Assembly: GCF_044547355.1 (NCBI RefSeq)
Contig: NZ_JBIUAG010000013.1
Span: 124,001-188,000 of the forward strand
Source of the DNA: Kutzneria sp044547355
GTDB taxonomy: Bacteria; Actinomycetota; Actinomycetes; Mycobacteriales; Pseudonocardiaceae
DNA: 64,000 bases
Direction: 5' to 3'
In this document: positions 8,875-17,722 of the stretch, one piece after another
How the letters are laid out: each line of letters opens with the position of its first letter
Numbering within the stretch: the first letter of the stretch is position 1
Position numbers and translations under genes: made by a program
The notes under the pieces: model-generated
Told to the model about the DNA's origin: nothing
Seen by the model: only the letters and a program-made list of their open reading frames with translations
The model's database searches: none

Positions 8875-9099
8875 TCACCTGATAGGGGTAGCCCGGGCGG
8901 GGGATTCGGGGCAGCCGACCAGCAGCACGCAGCGGAAGCACCGCATGCCCTCGGCGCTGTCGATGATCAGGTCGCGGTGCGCGGTGTGATCGCAGCGGGC
9001 GGCCAGGATGCCCCGCCCCACCTGGGTGATCTGCGCCAGCGGGAAGGCGTGCACCTGGTCGTCGTAGTGACTGTGCCACCAGATGAACGGACCGGTCAT
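8875..9099 (-). CDS. Short Cys/His-containing protein, function unknown
   Basis: 74 residues, starting MTGPFIWWHSHYDDQVHAFP, with a CDHTAHRD segment followed by MRCFRCVLLVG. The C-H-H and C-x-x-C arrangement suggests a small zinc-binding fold, unproven. ATG 9099 has no obvious ribosome site and may be leaderless. It is convergent with the flavin-monooxygenase remnant (2-bp gap) and divergent from the AraC gene. I do not recognise a named family. Confidence 0.5.
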   Translation of the reverse strand: MTGPFIWWHSHYDDQVHAFPLAQITQVGRGILAARCDHTAHRDLIIDSAEGMRCFRCVLLVGCPESPARATPIR

Positions 9100-9191
9100 G
9101 CCGGCAAAGCTAGGGCGGGGCCGGGTTTCCGCCTCGCCATCGGGCGCATGTCACCTCGCCATCGCACGCACGGATCGCTAGCGTTGCGACA

Positions 9192-10112
9192 GTGCAGCGC
9201 AACGAGCGCCTGGAAGCGATGCAGCAGGCCGCGTCGTCGGCCTTCGCCCCGCTGCGGATGACCACCGAGGACTTCGACTTCGACGGGGGCATCCGCTATG
9301 CCAGCGCGGGCGGCCTGCTGGTGGCCGACATCACCGGAAACCCGGGCGGCGTCTGGCGTCCGCAGCGGCTGATCACCTCCACCGACAGCGAGCTCTACAA
9401 GTTCTCCCTGCACCTGAGCGGATCCTGCATGCTGGGCCAGGACGGCCGGCACACCGTGGTCAATCCCGGCGACCTCGTGGTGTACGACACGACCCGCCCG
9501 TACGGCCTGGTCTACGGCACCACCTACCGCACGGTGGTGGTCGGCGTGCCGAGGGAGCGGCTGGCCGGCCACGCTTCCGCGCTGCGCCAGGCGATCGCGC
9601 GGCCGACCGCGACCGACAGCGGCCTGCGCCGGGTGGTCGCCGGCATGCTCAACGGCCTGGCCGGCGATCTCGACGCCACGGTGGCCGAGGGCGGCACGCA
9701 ACTGGCCGACGCGCTGCTTTCCCTGCTGGGCAAGGTCTTTGCCGGCGACGCCCGGCTGACCGATCCCCGCACGTCCATGCGGGAACGGGTGGTGGCCTAC
9801 TGCGAGGCCAACCTGGGCGACCCCGACCTGTCGGTCGAGTCCATCGCCCAGGCGCACGGCATCTCCCCGCGGTACCTGCACAAGCTGTTCGCCGGCAGTG
9901 GCGTCACCATCGCCGCCCTGATCAGAACCCGCCGCCTGCAACGCATCCGTGACGACCTCGCCGACCCGACGCAGGCGACGGCGCCGGTGGCCGTGATCGC
10001 CGCCCGCTGGGGCGTGCTCGACCCGACCCACGTGAGCCGGCTGTTCCGCGCGGCGTACGGGACCTCGCCGATCGGCTACCGGCGGCAGCTACAGGATCAG
10101 TTCCCCCGCTGA
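9192..10112 (+). CDS. AraC family transcriptional regulator
   Basis: 306 residues: an N-terminal cupin-like AraC_binding_2 domain (~1-180) and a C-terminal double helix-turn-helix (~200-300; VESIAQAHGISPRYLHKLF, then WGVLDPTHVSRLFRAAYG). Probably an activator responding to a small molecule. GTG 9192 is the first in-frame start and gives the usual length. Its target is not obvious: the neighbouring monooxygenase is dead and the other neighbour is a 74-residue protein. The 3' end overlaps the convergent PH-like gene by 16 bp. Confidence 0.88.
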   Translation: MQRNERLEAMQQAASSAFAPLRMTTEDFDFDGGIRYASAGGLLVADITGNPGGVWRPQRLITSTDSELYKFSLHLSGSCMLGQDGRHTVVNPGDLVVYDTTRPYGLVYGTTYRTVVVGVPRERLAGHASALRQAIARPTATDSGLRRVVAGMLNGLAGDLDATVAEGGTQLADALLSLLGKVFAGDARLTDPRTSMRERVVAYCEANLGDPDLSVESIAQAHGISPRYLHKLFAGSGVTIAALIRTRRLQRIRDDLADPTQATAPVAVIAARWGVLDPTHVSRLFRAAYGTSPIGYRRQLQDQFPR

Positions 10113-10432
10113 GTCGGCATCCAGGCGGCGGCCTGCACCCGGGCCAGCCCGCTGCGGACGGCGGCGGCGAAGCGCTGCGCCTGCTCGAAAGGAATGCCGG
10201 TGCAGCGCAGTTCGGTGTGCTCGGCCCGGATCGACAGCGCGCCGCCGGACAGCGAGTTGCCGGCGGTGGCCACGGAGACGACCTCGGTCAGCGGGATGTG
10301 CGAGTCCTCGGCCAGCACCCGGAAGTCGGTGGCCACCAGCGTGCCGGTGGGGCCGGAGAGCACGGCGCGCACCTGCTCGGTCGGACCGAGCCGGTCGGTG
10401 AACTCGGCGGAAAGCTCGATGAGGTCGGCCAT
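10097..10432 (-). CDS. Small PH-like domain protein
   Basis: About 111 residues without signal or membrane helix. Beta-strand-rich body (VRAVLSGPTGTLVATDFRVL, LTEVVSVATAG, ALSIRAEHTELRCTGI) ending in an amphipathic helix (EQAQRFAAAVRSGL), as in bacterial PH-like (YokE/bPH) domains. ATG 10432 gives a start typical of such proteins; the frame extends to 10468. The stop lies inside the 3' end of the AraC gene. Function unknown. Confidence 0.55.
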   Translation of the reverse strand: MADLIELSAEFTDRLGPTEQVRAVLSGPTGTLVATDFRVLAEDSHIPLTEVVSVATAGNSLSGGALSIRAEHTELRCTGIPFEQAQRFAAAVRSGLARVQAAAWMPTQRGN

Positions 10433-10583
10433 CGGCCCAGGATCCTGGCGGCGGGCGGCCACCGTCACTAGCCCGTCGGGGTGAGGACGGCGGTCACGCA
10501 GCGTAAAACCGTGTAGCTGTACTTCAAGGACCGTGCAGAAATAGTAAATAGAAGTTCGGTGTGGTCCGAGGTTAGCTGAGTCC

Positions 10584-11528
10584 GTGGCCGTTTCCCAGTC
10601 AAGCCAGGTCGAGGTCCCCGCCCCAGCCGACCGGTCCCGGGAGGGCCTGTGGCTGGCGATCGCCGCCTACGGCATGTGGGGCCTGTTCCCGCTCTACTTT
10701 CCCGTCCTCGAACCGGCCGGCGCGGTCGAGATCCTGGCCCACCGCATGGTGTGGTCGCTGGTCGTGCTGGTGGCCGTGCTGCTGGTCCGCCGGCGCTGGG
10801 CCTGGATCGGACAGCTGTTACGGCAGCCGGCCCGGCTCGGCATGCTGGCGCTGGCGGCGGTGGCCATCGCCGTCAACTGGGGCACCTACATCTACGGCGT
10901 GAACGCCGGCGACGTGGTGGAGACCTCGCTCGGCTACTTCATCAACCCGCTGCTGACCATCGCGCTCGGCGTGGTGGTGCTGCGCGAACGGCTGGGCGCG
11001 GCCCAGTGGGTGGCGGTCGGCATCGGCGTCGTCGCGGTCGGGGTGCTCACGGTCGGTTACGGCCGGCCGCCGTGGATCGCGCTCATCCTGGCTGTCGCCT
11101 TCGCGGTCTACGGTTTTCTGAAGAAGCGGGTCGACCTGCCGGCCGTCGAGGGGCTCGCGGCCGAGACGGCGGTGCTGTTCGTGCCGGCCACCGTGTACCT
11201 GGTGGTGATCGAGGTGATCGGCGTCGGCACGTTCCTCGGCCACGGCGCGGGTCACTCGGCGCTGCTGGTCGGCGCGGGCCTGATCACGGTCGTGCCGCTG
11301 GTGTGCTTCGGCGCGTCGGCGATCCGGCTGCCGCTGTCGACGCTGGGGCTGGTGCAGTACCTGGCGCCGGTGTTCCAGTTCCTGGTCGGCGTGCTGATCG
11401 ACCACGAGCAGATGAACACCACCCGGTGGGTCGGGTTCGGCCTGGTCTGGCTGGCGCTGGCCGTGCTCGTGGCGGACGCCGGCCGACGGTTATACGATTC
11501 TGGTCGTACAAGTCGACCGGGAGGATGA
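10584..11528 (+). CDS. rarD: RarD-type EamA family permease
   Basis: 314-residue inner membrane transporter of the drug/metabolite superfamily with ten predicted hydrophobic helices in two EamA repeats. RarD hallmarks appear early (GLWLAIAAYGMWGLFPLYF, EILAHRMVWSL) and mid-protein (NWGTYIYGVNAGDVVETSLG, YFINPLL). Family members are annotated as chloramphenicol-sensitive proteins; substrate unknown. GTG 10584 gives the standard N-terminus. The F420-type oxidoreductase gene begins 4 bp after the stop, so the two are probably cotranscribed. Confidence 0.92.
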   Translation: MAVSQSSQVEVPAPADRSREGLWLAIAAYGMWGLFPLYFPVLEPAGAVEILAHRMVWSLVVLVAVLLVRRRWAWIGQLLRQPARLGMLALAAVAIAVNWGTYIYGVNAGDVVETSLGYFINPLLTIALGVVVLRERLGAAQWVAVGIGVVAVGVLTVGYGRPPWIALILAVAFAVYGFLKKRVDLPAVEGLAAETAVLFVPATVYLVVIEVIGVGTFLGHGAGHSALLVGAGLITVVPLVCFGASAIRLPLSTLGLVQYLAPVFQFLVGVLIDHEQMNTTRWVGFGLVWLALAVLVADAGRRLYDSGRTSRPGG

Positions 11529-11532
11529 CGCA

Positions 11533-12366
11533 GTGGCACTGGGACGGGTAGGCATCTGGGGGCACGACATCGCCGACGACACGCCGCGGTCCCGCGAGGC
11601 CGCCGCCGAGCTGGACGAGCTCGGCTACGGCGCGATCTGGGTCGGCGGCAGCCCGTCGGTGGCGCGGGCCGAGAACGTGCTCGCGGCGACCGAGCGGCTC
11701 ACCGTGGCCACCGGCATCCTCAATATCTGGGAGCACGCGGCCGCCGACGTGGCCGTGCAGGCCAAGGCGGCCAACGAGAAGTATCACGGCCGTTTCCTGC
11801 TGGGCCTGGGCGCGAGCCACGGCAAGCTGGTCAAGGACTACGCCAAGCCGCTGTCGGCGATGCGGGAGTTCCTGGCCGGGCTGACCGCCGCCGGCCACGC
11901 CAAGCAGGACCGGGTGCTCGCCGCCCTCGGCCCGAAGATGCTGGAGCTGTCGGCCACCGAGGCCGCCGGCGCGCACCCGTACCTCGTCACGCCCGAGCAC
12001 ACCGCCCGGGCCCGGGGGATCCTCGGCGCCGGCCCGGTCCTGGCGCCCGAGCTCAAGGCCGTGCTGACCAACGACGTGGCCAAGGGTCGGGAGATCGCCC
12101 GCGGCCACCTCCGGTTCTACTTCCAGCTGCCGAACTACACCAACAGCCTGCGCAGCCTCGGCTTCACCGACGACGACTTCGCCGACGGCGGCAGCGACCG
12201 GCTGGTCGACGCCACCGTGGCCGTCGGCGACGAGACCGTCATCAGCGACCGGCTGCGGCAGCACTTCGACGGCGGCGCCGACCACGTCTGCATCCAGGTG
12301 CTCAACGACCCGCTGCCGGTGGCCGAGTGGCGGACGCTCTCCGGGTTGATCCAGGGGCATTCCTGA
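11533..12366 (+). CDS. LLM class F420-dependent oxidoreductase
   Basis: 277-residue luciferase-like TIM-barrel protein. GRVGIWGHDIADD, ELDELGYGAIWVGGSPS and LLGLGASHGKLVKDY match the actinobacterial F420-dependent LLM subfamily, which transfers hydride from reduced deazaflavin F420 to unknown substrates. GTG 11533 follows GGGAGG at 8-9 nt, and the gene starts 4 bp after rarD. Substrate cannot be inferred. Confidence 0.87.
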   Translation: MALGRVGIWGHDIADDTPRSREAAAELDELGYGAIWVGGSPSVARAENVLAATERLTVATGILNIWEHAAADVAVQAKAANEKYHGRFLLGLGASHGKLVKDYAKPLSAMREFLAGLTAAGHAKQDRVLAALGPKMLELSATEAAGAHPYLVTPEHTARARGILGAGPVLAPELKAVLTNDVAKGREIARGHLRFYFQLPNYTNSLRSLGFTDDDFADGGSDRLVDATVAVGDETVISDRLRQHFDGGADHVCIQVLNDPLPVAEWRTLSGLIQGHS

Positions 12367-12433
12367 GCCGAGGCCGGCTCGCCGCGCCCGTGCGCGGGTT
12401 CGGCGGAGGGTGGGGGCCGCCAGCTCAGGAGGT

Positions 12434-12485
12434 GCGAGGCATCGGCTACCCGGGGGCCGAGCCGCGACGCCGAAGGCGGCGCCAT
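12434..12485 (-). repeat. 52-bp dispersed repeat, copy 1
   Basis: Exact reverse complement of 21477-21528. It lies in the 243-bp gap between the LLM oxidoreductase and the methionine salvage operon. The core contains a short inverted repeat (GCCG-AAGG-CGGC). Flanks differ between the two copies, so the repeat unit is 52 bp. The rest of the gap shows no gene. Confidence 0.85.
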
Positions 12486-12609
12486 AAGCACGGCCGACAC
12501 GGTTGGTGACGGCCGTCAAGCCTTCCCGTCAGCCGGGAGACGGCTAACACCTCGGGCGACAAGCGTGCAGACTGGGGAACGTTTGTCACCGTCGGCCCGA
12601 GGGGGACCA

Positions 12610-14166
12610 TTGGAGCGGACACTGGCCTGGGACGGGGCCGCGGTCGTGGCCGTCGACCAGTGCGCGCTGCCGCACGAGCGAACCGTGCTGCGCCTGACGA
12701 CACCCGACGAGGTCATCGACGCCATCAAGCGGCTGGCCATTCGCGGCGCCCCGGCGATCGGCGTGGCCGGCGCGCTGGCGGTCGCGTTGTCGGCGCAGCT
12801 CAGCGACGGTGACGACCAGGCCGTGCGGGAGGACGCCGAACGCATCGCCAACGCCCGGCCGACCGCGGTCAACCTGAGCTGGGCGGTGCGCCGGGTCCTG
12901 ACGAAACTCCCCGGCGGCGCGCGGGCCGTGCTGGACGAGGCGCTGGCCATGCTGGAGGAGGACGAGCGGACCAATCAGGCCATGGCGGCCCGCGCCGCCG
13001 ACGCCGTGCTCGGGCTGACCAGCCGGCGGCCGCTGCGGATCCTCACCCACTGCAACACCGGCGCGCTGGCCACCGTCGCGGTCGGCACCGCGCTGGGCGG
13101 CATCAGGGAACTGGCCGAACGGGGCCTGGTCGAAGAGGTGCTGGCCGGCGAGACCCGACCACTGCTGCAAGGGGCGCGGCTGACGGCGTGGGAGCTGACC
13201 CAGGCCGGCATCCCGTTCCGGCTGTGCGTGGACTCCGCCGGCCCGGCGGCGATCGCCGCCGGACTGGTCGACGTGGTGATGGTGGGCGCGGACCGGATCA
13301 CCGCGAGCGGCGACGTGGCCAACAAGGTCGGCACCTACTCGCTGGCCGTGGCCGCCGCCCGCAGCGGCATCCCGTTCGTGGTGGTGGCGCCCGAGTCCAC
13401 TGTGGATGAGTCCATTTCGGACGGTTCGCAGATCGTCATCGAGCAGCGGCACGCCGACGAGGTGATCGCCTTCCACGGGCACCGGGTGGCGCTGCCGGAC
13501 ACGCCGGTGTTCAACCCCGCATTCGACGTCACGCCCAACGATCTCGTGACCGCGATCGTCACCGAGGACCGCGTGTGGCCGCAGCGGCCGGCCGGACAGC
13601 TGGCGGAGATCGCCAGGGGCCTGTACCAGCGCGGCTGGCTGGACGGCACCGCCGGCAACCTGTCCGTGCGCATCGGCTCCCAGGCCTTGATCACCGCCAG
13701 CGGCCGCAGCAAGGGCGAGCTGACGCCGGGCGACGTCGTGGTGGTGGAGGCGGAGACCGGGCAACGGATCTCCGGCCCCAAGCCGTCGGCCGAGACCTCC
13801 ATCCACGCCGCCATCTACAAGGCGTTCCCGGACTGCGGCGCGGTGGTGCACGCGCACCCGCCGTACGCGACAGCGGTGGCGGCCAAGGCGATGGCGGCCG
13901 GCCAGAACTCCGTCCGCTTCACCGATTTCGAGATCATCAAGGGCTTCGGCGTGGCCGACCCGAGCTCGCTGGACGTGCCCCTGTTCACCAACTGGTCGGA
14001 CGTGCCGCGCATCGCCGCCGAGGTCGGCGAGCGCCTCGACGGCTCGGTCCCGGTGCTGCTGATCGGCCACCACGGCGTCACAGCTTGGGGACCTACCCTG
14101 GAGATCGCCCGCAACCGGGTGGAGTGCATCGAGGCACTCTGCCGGCTGCACCTGCTCACGAACTAG
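12610..14166 (+). CDS. mtnAB: MtnA-MtnB fusion: methylthioribose-1-phosphate isomerase / methylthioribulose-1-phosphate dehydratase
   Basis: 518 residues joining two steps of methionine salvage. Residues ~1-325 are MtnA (aldose-ketose isomerase): RGAPAIGVAGALA, the catalytic-Cys motif THCNTG, and GADRITASGDVANKVGTY. Residues ~330-518 are MtnB, a zinc class II aldolase-like dehydratase: TAGNLSVRI, SGRSKGEL, HAHPPYATAV and GHHGVTAWG. TTG 12610 is preferred over the upstream in-frame GTG 12565 because it yields the usual MtnA start (ERTLAWDG) and follows GAGGGGG. It is followed by mtnD (10 bp) and mtnC. The fusion replaces the usual two separate genes. Confidence 0.93.
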   Translation: MERTLAWDGAAVVAVDQCALPHERTVLRLTTPDEVIDAIKRLAIRGAPAIGVAGALAVALSAQLSDGDDQAVREDAERIANARPTAVNLSWAVRRVLTKLPGGARAVLDEALAMLEEDERTNQAMAARAADAVLGLTSRRPLRILTHCNTGALATVAVGTALGGIRELAERGLVEEVLAGETRPLLQGARLTAWELTQAGIPFRLCVDSAGPAAIAAGLVDVVMVGADRITASGDVANKVGTYSLAVAAARSGIPFVVVAPESTVDESISDGSQIVIEQRHADEVIAFHGHRVALPDTPVFNPAFDVTPNDLVTAIVTEDRVWPQRPAGQLAEIARGLYQRGWLDGTAGNLSVRIGSQALITASGRSKGELTPGDVVVVEAETGQRISGPKPSAETSIHAAIYKAFPDCGAVVHAHPPYATAVAAKAMAAGQNSVRFTDFEIIKGFGVADPSSLDVPLFTNWSDVPRIAAEVGERLDGSVPVLLIGHHGVTAWGPTLEIARNRVECIEALCRLHLLTN

Positions 14167-14176
14167 GAGAACATCG

Positions 14177-14740
14177 ATGACGCTGTTGCAGGTCATGGCC
14201 GACGGCGACCGCGACGAGGTGTTGCTGCGCACCACCGACCTCGCGACCATCGCCGCCGAGCTGGCCCCGTTCAACATCACTCTTGAGCAGTGGGACACCG
14301 TCGAGCTGTCCGACTCCGCCGGCCAGGAGGAGGTCCTGGAGGCGTACAAGGCTGACGTCGAGAAGGTGGCCAAGCAGGGCGACTACCGGCTGGTCGACGT
14401 CGTCCGGATGAAGCCGTCGGACGACCCCGAGTGGCCGGCGTTGGCCAAGGGCGCCAGGGAGAAGTTCCTCAACGAGCACACCCACGACGAGGACGAGGTC
14501 CGCTTTTTCGTCGAGGGCAAGGGCTGCTTCTACCTGCACCTGTCCGGCAAGGTCTACGCCGTGGTGTGCGAGCGCGGCGACCTGATGTCGGTGCCGGCCG
14601 GCACCACGCACTGGTTCGACATGGGTTCCACCCCGGAGTTCTGCGCGATCCGCTTCTTCCAGGAGGAGGACGGCTGGGTCGCCGGCTTCACCGGCGACGG
14701 CATCTCGTCGCGGATGCCGACGCTGGACGAACTGGTGTGA
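14177..14740 (+). CDS. mtnD: Acireductone dioxygenase
   Basis: 187-residue cupin metalloenzyme that splits 1,2-dihydroxy-3-keto-5-methylthiopentene with O2. The iron form gives the methionine precursor ketoacid and formate; the nickel form gives an off-pathway product. The ligand motif HTHDEDEVRFF (two His and a Glu) and the second-half His in GTTHWFD are visible. GGAG lies upstream of the ATG. The stop codon overlaps the mtnC start by 4 bp (GTGA), so translation is coupled. Confidence 0.95.
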   Translation: MTLLQVMADGDRDEVLLRTTDLATIAAELAPFNITLEQWDTVELSDSAGQEEVLEAYKADVEKVAKQGDYRLVDVVRMKPSDDPEWPALAKGAREKFLNEHTHDEDEVRFFVEGKGCFYLHLSGKVYAVVCERGDLMSVPAGTTHWFDMGSTPEFCAIRFFQEEDGWVAGFTGDGISSRMPTLDELV

Positions 14741-15372
14741 TCGTCACCGACATCGAGGGCACCACCAGCGCCATCGCCCACGTGCACGACGTGCTCTTCC
14801 CGTACTCGCGCTCGCGCATCCAGGACTGGGTGCGCCGGCCCGAGGCCGCTTCCGTCGTGCGCGAGGTCGCGGCCGACCCGGACCAGGCGGCGTCGATCCT
14901 GATCGGCTGGATCGACGCCGACGTCAAGGCCACGCCGCTGAAGACGTTGCAGGGCTTGATCTGGGCCGAGGGCTACGCCTGCGGCGAGCTCACCGCGCAC
15001 GTCTACGACGATGTGCCGCCGGTGCTGCGGCGGTGGTCGGCGCAGGGCGTGCCGGTGTACGTGTACTCGTCGGGATCCGAACTGGCGCAACGGTTGTGGT
15101 TCCGGCACACCCAGCACGGGGATCTGCTCGGCCACTTCGCCGGGCACTACGACACCGTGTCGGCCGGCCCGAAGCGGGAAGTCGGCTCGTACCAGGTGAT
15201 CGCCAAGTCGATCGGGGTCGACCCGGCGGAGCTGACGTTCCTGTCCGACGTCGCCGCCGAACTCGACGCGGCCGCCGAGGCCGGCTGGCACACCATCGGC
15301 GTGTCCCGCCCCGAGGACGGCTCCCCCGACACCGGCTCGCACCCCCGCATCACCACCTTCGCCGAGCTCTGA
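14737..15372 (+). CDS. mtnC: Acireductone synthase (enolase-phosphatase E1)
   Basis: 211-residue HAD-superfamily enzyme converting 2,3-diketo-5-methylthiopentyl-1-phosphate to the acireductone used by MtnD. VTDIEGTTS is the family variant of the HAD nucleophile motif, VYVYSSGS motif II and FLSDVAAELDAA motif IV. The GTG start overlaps the mtnD stop. Methionine salvage steps upstream of MtnA (MTA phosphorylase) are not in this window. The gene ends 3 bp before a long hairpin. Confidence 0.93.
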   Translation: MIVTDIEGTTSAIAHVHDVLFPYSRSRIQDWVRRPEAASVVREVAADPDQAASILIGWIDADVKATPLKTLQGLIWAEGYACGELTAHVYDDVPPVLRRWSAQGVPVYVYSSGSELAQRLWFRHTQHGDLLGHFAGHYDTVSAGPKREVGSYQVIAKSIGVDPAELTFLSDVAAELDAAAEAGWHTIGVSRPEDGSPDTGSHPRITTFAEL

Positions 15373-15375
15373 CCC

Positions 15376-15434
15376 GATGCTAGGAAGGGGGCTTTCCTCC
15401 ACTCAGAGTGGAGGAAAGCCCCCTTCCTAGCATC
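15376..15434. terminator. Perfect 29-bp-arm hairpin after the methionine salvage operon
   Basis: Arms 15376-15404 and 15406-15434 are exact complements around one A. The stem core (GGAAGGGGGCTTTCCTCCAC) recurs at 57218-57270. There is no T-tract. It sits between the convergent mtnC and fadB ends. Confidence 0.75.
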
Positions 15435-15463
15435 GGTAGCTGCCCGAAACCTACATTCGGTGT

Positions 15464-15520
15464 GACGCCGAGCGGGACTCGCCGGGGTGGTGAAACCCCC
15501 GGCGAGTCCCGCTCGGCGTC
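15464..15520. terminator. Second hairpin at the mtnC/fadB junction
   Basis: Arms 15464-15487 and 15497-15520 (24 bp, exact) with a 9-base loop. It is 13 bp from the fadB stop and unrelated in sequence to the hairpin beside it, so each converging gene seems to have its own element. Confidence 0.7.
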
Positions 15521-15533
15521 AGTGCGAGTTGCG

Positions 15534-17711
15534 TTATTCGAAGGTCTCGCCGGCGGCGGCCTTCTTGCGCAGCAGCTCCGGCGGGGTGAAGCGGTCGCCG
15601 TAGCGTTCGGCCAGTTCCTCGGCCCGGGCGATGAAGCCGTTGAGGCCGCCGTCGTAGCCGTTGATGTACTGGAGCACGCCGCCGGTCCAGGCCGGGAAGC
15701 CGATGCCGAAGATGGAGCCGATGTTGGCGTCGGCCACGGCGGTGATCACGCCCTCCTCGACGCACTTCACCGTCTCGATGGCCTCGGCGAACAGCATCCG
15801 CTCCTTCATGTCGCGGAACGGGATGTCGTCGCCCTCGCGGATGATCACGCCGGGCTGGCCGAAGTGCTCGGCCAGGCCCGGCCACAGGCCGGCGCGCTTG
15901 CCGTCGACGTAGTCGTAGAAACCCTTGCCGTAGCTGCGGCCGCCGCGGTCGAACTCCACCACCATGCGGTCGATGACCTGCTCGGCCGGGTGCCCGGCCC
16001 AGGTGCCGCCGGCCGCCTCGACCGCCTTGCGGGACTCGTCGCGGATCTTGCGCGGCAGCGTCAGGGTCAGCTCGTCCATCAGCGACAGCACCGGCGCCGG
16101 GTAGCCGGCCTGGGTGCTGGCCTGCTCGATCGACGGGGCCGGCAGGCCCTCGCCGAGCATGGCCACGCCCTCGTTGATGAACGTGCCGATGACGCGGCTG
16201 GTGAAGAAGCCGCGGCTGTCGTTGACCACGATCGGCGTCTTCTTCAGCTGCAACACCACGTCGAACGCCTTGGCCAGGGCCTCGTCGCTGGTGTTGGCGC
16301 CGCGGATGATCTCCACCAGCGGCATCTTGTCCACCGGGGAGAAGAAGTGCAGGCCCACGAAGTCGCTCTGCCGCTTCACGCCCTCGGCCAGGCCGGTGAT
16401 CGGCAGCGTCGAGGTGTTGGAGCACAGCAGCGCGTCCGGCTCGACGACGTTCTCGATCTCGGCGAACACCTGGTGCTTGAGCTCGGGGTTCTCGAAGACG
16501 GCCTCGATCACCAGGTCGCAGCCGGCCAGGTCGGCCACATCGGCGGTGGGCGTGATGCGGGCCAGGATCTCGTCCCGCTTCTCCTGGGTCGTCCTGCCGC
16601 GGCTGAGCGCCTTGTCCAGCAGGCCGACCGAGTAGTTCTTGCCCTTCTCGGCCGCCTCCACCGAGACGTCCTTGAGCAGGACCTGCATGCCGGAGCGGGC
16701 CGCCGAGTAGGCGATGCCCGCGCCCATCATGCCCGCGCCCAGCACCGCGACCTTCTTGGCGGTGTACTGGGGCACGCCCTGCGGACGGCTGCCGCCCTTG
16801 TTGATCGACTGGAGGTCGAAGAAGAACGCCTTGATCATGTTCTTCGAGACCTGGCCGGCCGAGAGCTGGAGCATGTAGCGGGACTCGATGCGCAGCGCGT
16901 TCTCGAAGTCGACCTGGCTGCCCTCGACCGCGGCCGACAGGATCGCCTTGGGGGCCGGCATCGGCGCGCCCTTGAGCTGCTTGCGCAGGTTGGCCGGGAA
17001 GGCCGGCAGGTTGGCCGCGAACTTCGGCGCCGACGGGGTGCCGCCGGGGATCTTGTAGCCCTTGACGTCCCAGGGCTGCACGGCCTCCGGGTTGTCCTTG
17101 ATCCACTGCTTGGCCCGGGAGACCAGCTCCTCCGGCGTGGCCACGACCTCGTCGACGATGCCGGTCTCCTTGGCCGCCGCCGGGGCCAGCTGCTGGCCCT
17201 GCAACAGCAGCTTCAGCAGCGCGTCGGCGATGCCGAGCATGCGGACCGTGCGGACCACGCCGCCGGCGCCGGGCAGCAGGCCCAGGGTCACCTCGGGAAA
17301 ACCGAAGCGGGCCTTGGGGTTGTCCAGCGCGACCCGGTGGTGGCAGGACAGCGCGATCTCCAGGCCGCCGCCCAGCGCCGAGCCGTTCAGCGCCGCGACC
17401 ACCGGCCGGCCCAGCGTCTCCAGGCCCCGCAGCGCGGCCTTGGTGCTGACCAGCGTGGCCATGAAGCGCTCGCCGTCGGCCGGCGTCACCTGGCGCAGGT
17501 CGTTCAGGTCGCCGCCGGCGAAGAAGGTCTTCTTGGCCGAGGCCACCACCACGCCGGTGATGTCGTCACGCTCGCGCCGCAGCCGCTGCACGACCTCGGT
17601 GACCGCGGCGGTGAAATCGTGGTTCATCGTGTTCGCGGACTGGCCGGGCGCGTCCATCGTCAGCGTGACGATGCCGTCGGAGTCCTTGTCCCACTTGAAG
17701 TACTCGCTCAT
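15534..17711 (-). CDS. fadB: FadB-type multifunctional enoyl-CoA hydratase / 3-hydroxyacyl-CoA dehydrogenase
   Basis: 725-residue trifunctional subunit for fatty acid beta-oxidation. Residues ~1-190 form the crotonase domain (FFAGGDLNDL, ALGGGLEIALSCHHRVA, GLLPGAGGVVRT with the catalytic Glu region). Then a Rossmann NAD-binding domain (VAVLGAGMMGAGIAYSAARSG near ~330) and 3HCDH C-terminal domains (GLHFFSPVDKMPLVEII; RGFFTSRV). ATG 17711 has GAGGTC close upstream, and the upstream extension is a shadow frame. It starts 11 bp after the thiolase gene on the same strand, forming a fadA-fadB operon. Confidence 0.94.
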   Translation of the reverse strand: MSEYFKWDKDSDGIVTLTMDAPGQSANTMNHDFTAAVTEVVQRLRRERDDITGVVVASAKKTFFAGGDLNDLRQVTPADGERFMATLVSTKAALRGLETLGRPVVAALNGSALGGGLEIALSCHHRVALDNPKARFGFPEVTLGLLPGAGGVVRTVRMLGIADALLKLLLQGQQLAPAAAKETGIVDEVVATPEELVSRAKQWIKDNPEAVQPWDVKGYKIPGGTPSAPKFAANLPAFPANLRKQLKGAPMPAPKAILSAAVEGSQVDFENALRIESRYMLQLSAGQVSKNMIKAFFFDLQSINKGGSRPQGVPQYTAKKVAVLGAGMMGAGIAYSAARSGMQVLLKDVSVEAAEKGKNYSVGLLDKALSRGRTTQEKRDEILARITPTADVADLAGCDLVIEAVFENPELKHQVFAEIENVVEPDALLCSNTSTLPITGLAEGVKRQSDFVGLHFFSPVDKMPLVEIIRGANTSDEALAKAFDVVLQLKKTPIVVNDSRGFFTSRVIGTFINEGVAMLGEGLPAPSIEQASTQAGYPAPVLSLMDELTLTLPRKIRDESRKAVEAAGGTWAGHPAEQVIDRMVVEFDRGGRSYGKGFYDYVDGKRAGLWPGLAEHFGQPGVIIREGDDIPFRDMKERMLFAEAIETVKCVEEGVITAVADANIGSIFGIGFPAWTGGVLQYINGYDGGLNGFIARAEELAERYGDRFTPPELLRKKAAAGETFE

Positions 17712-17722
17712 GACCTCGTCCC

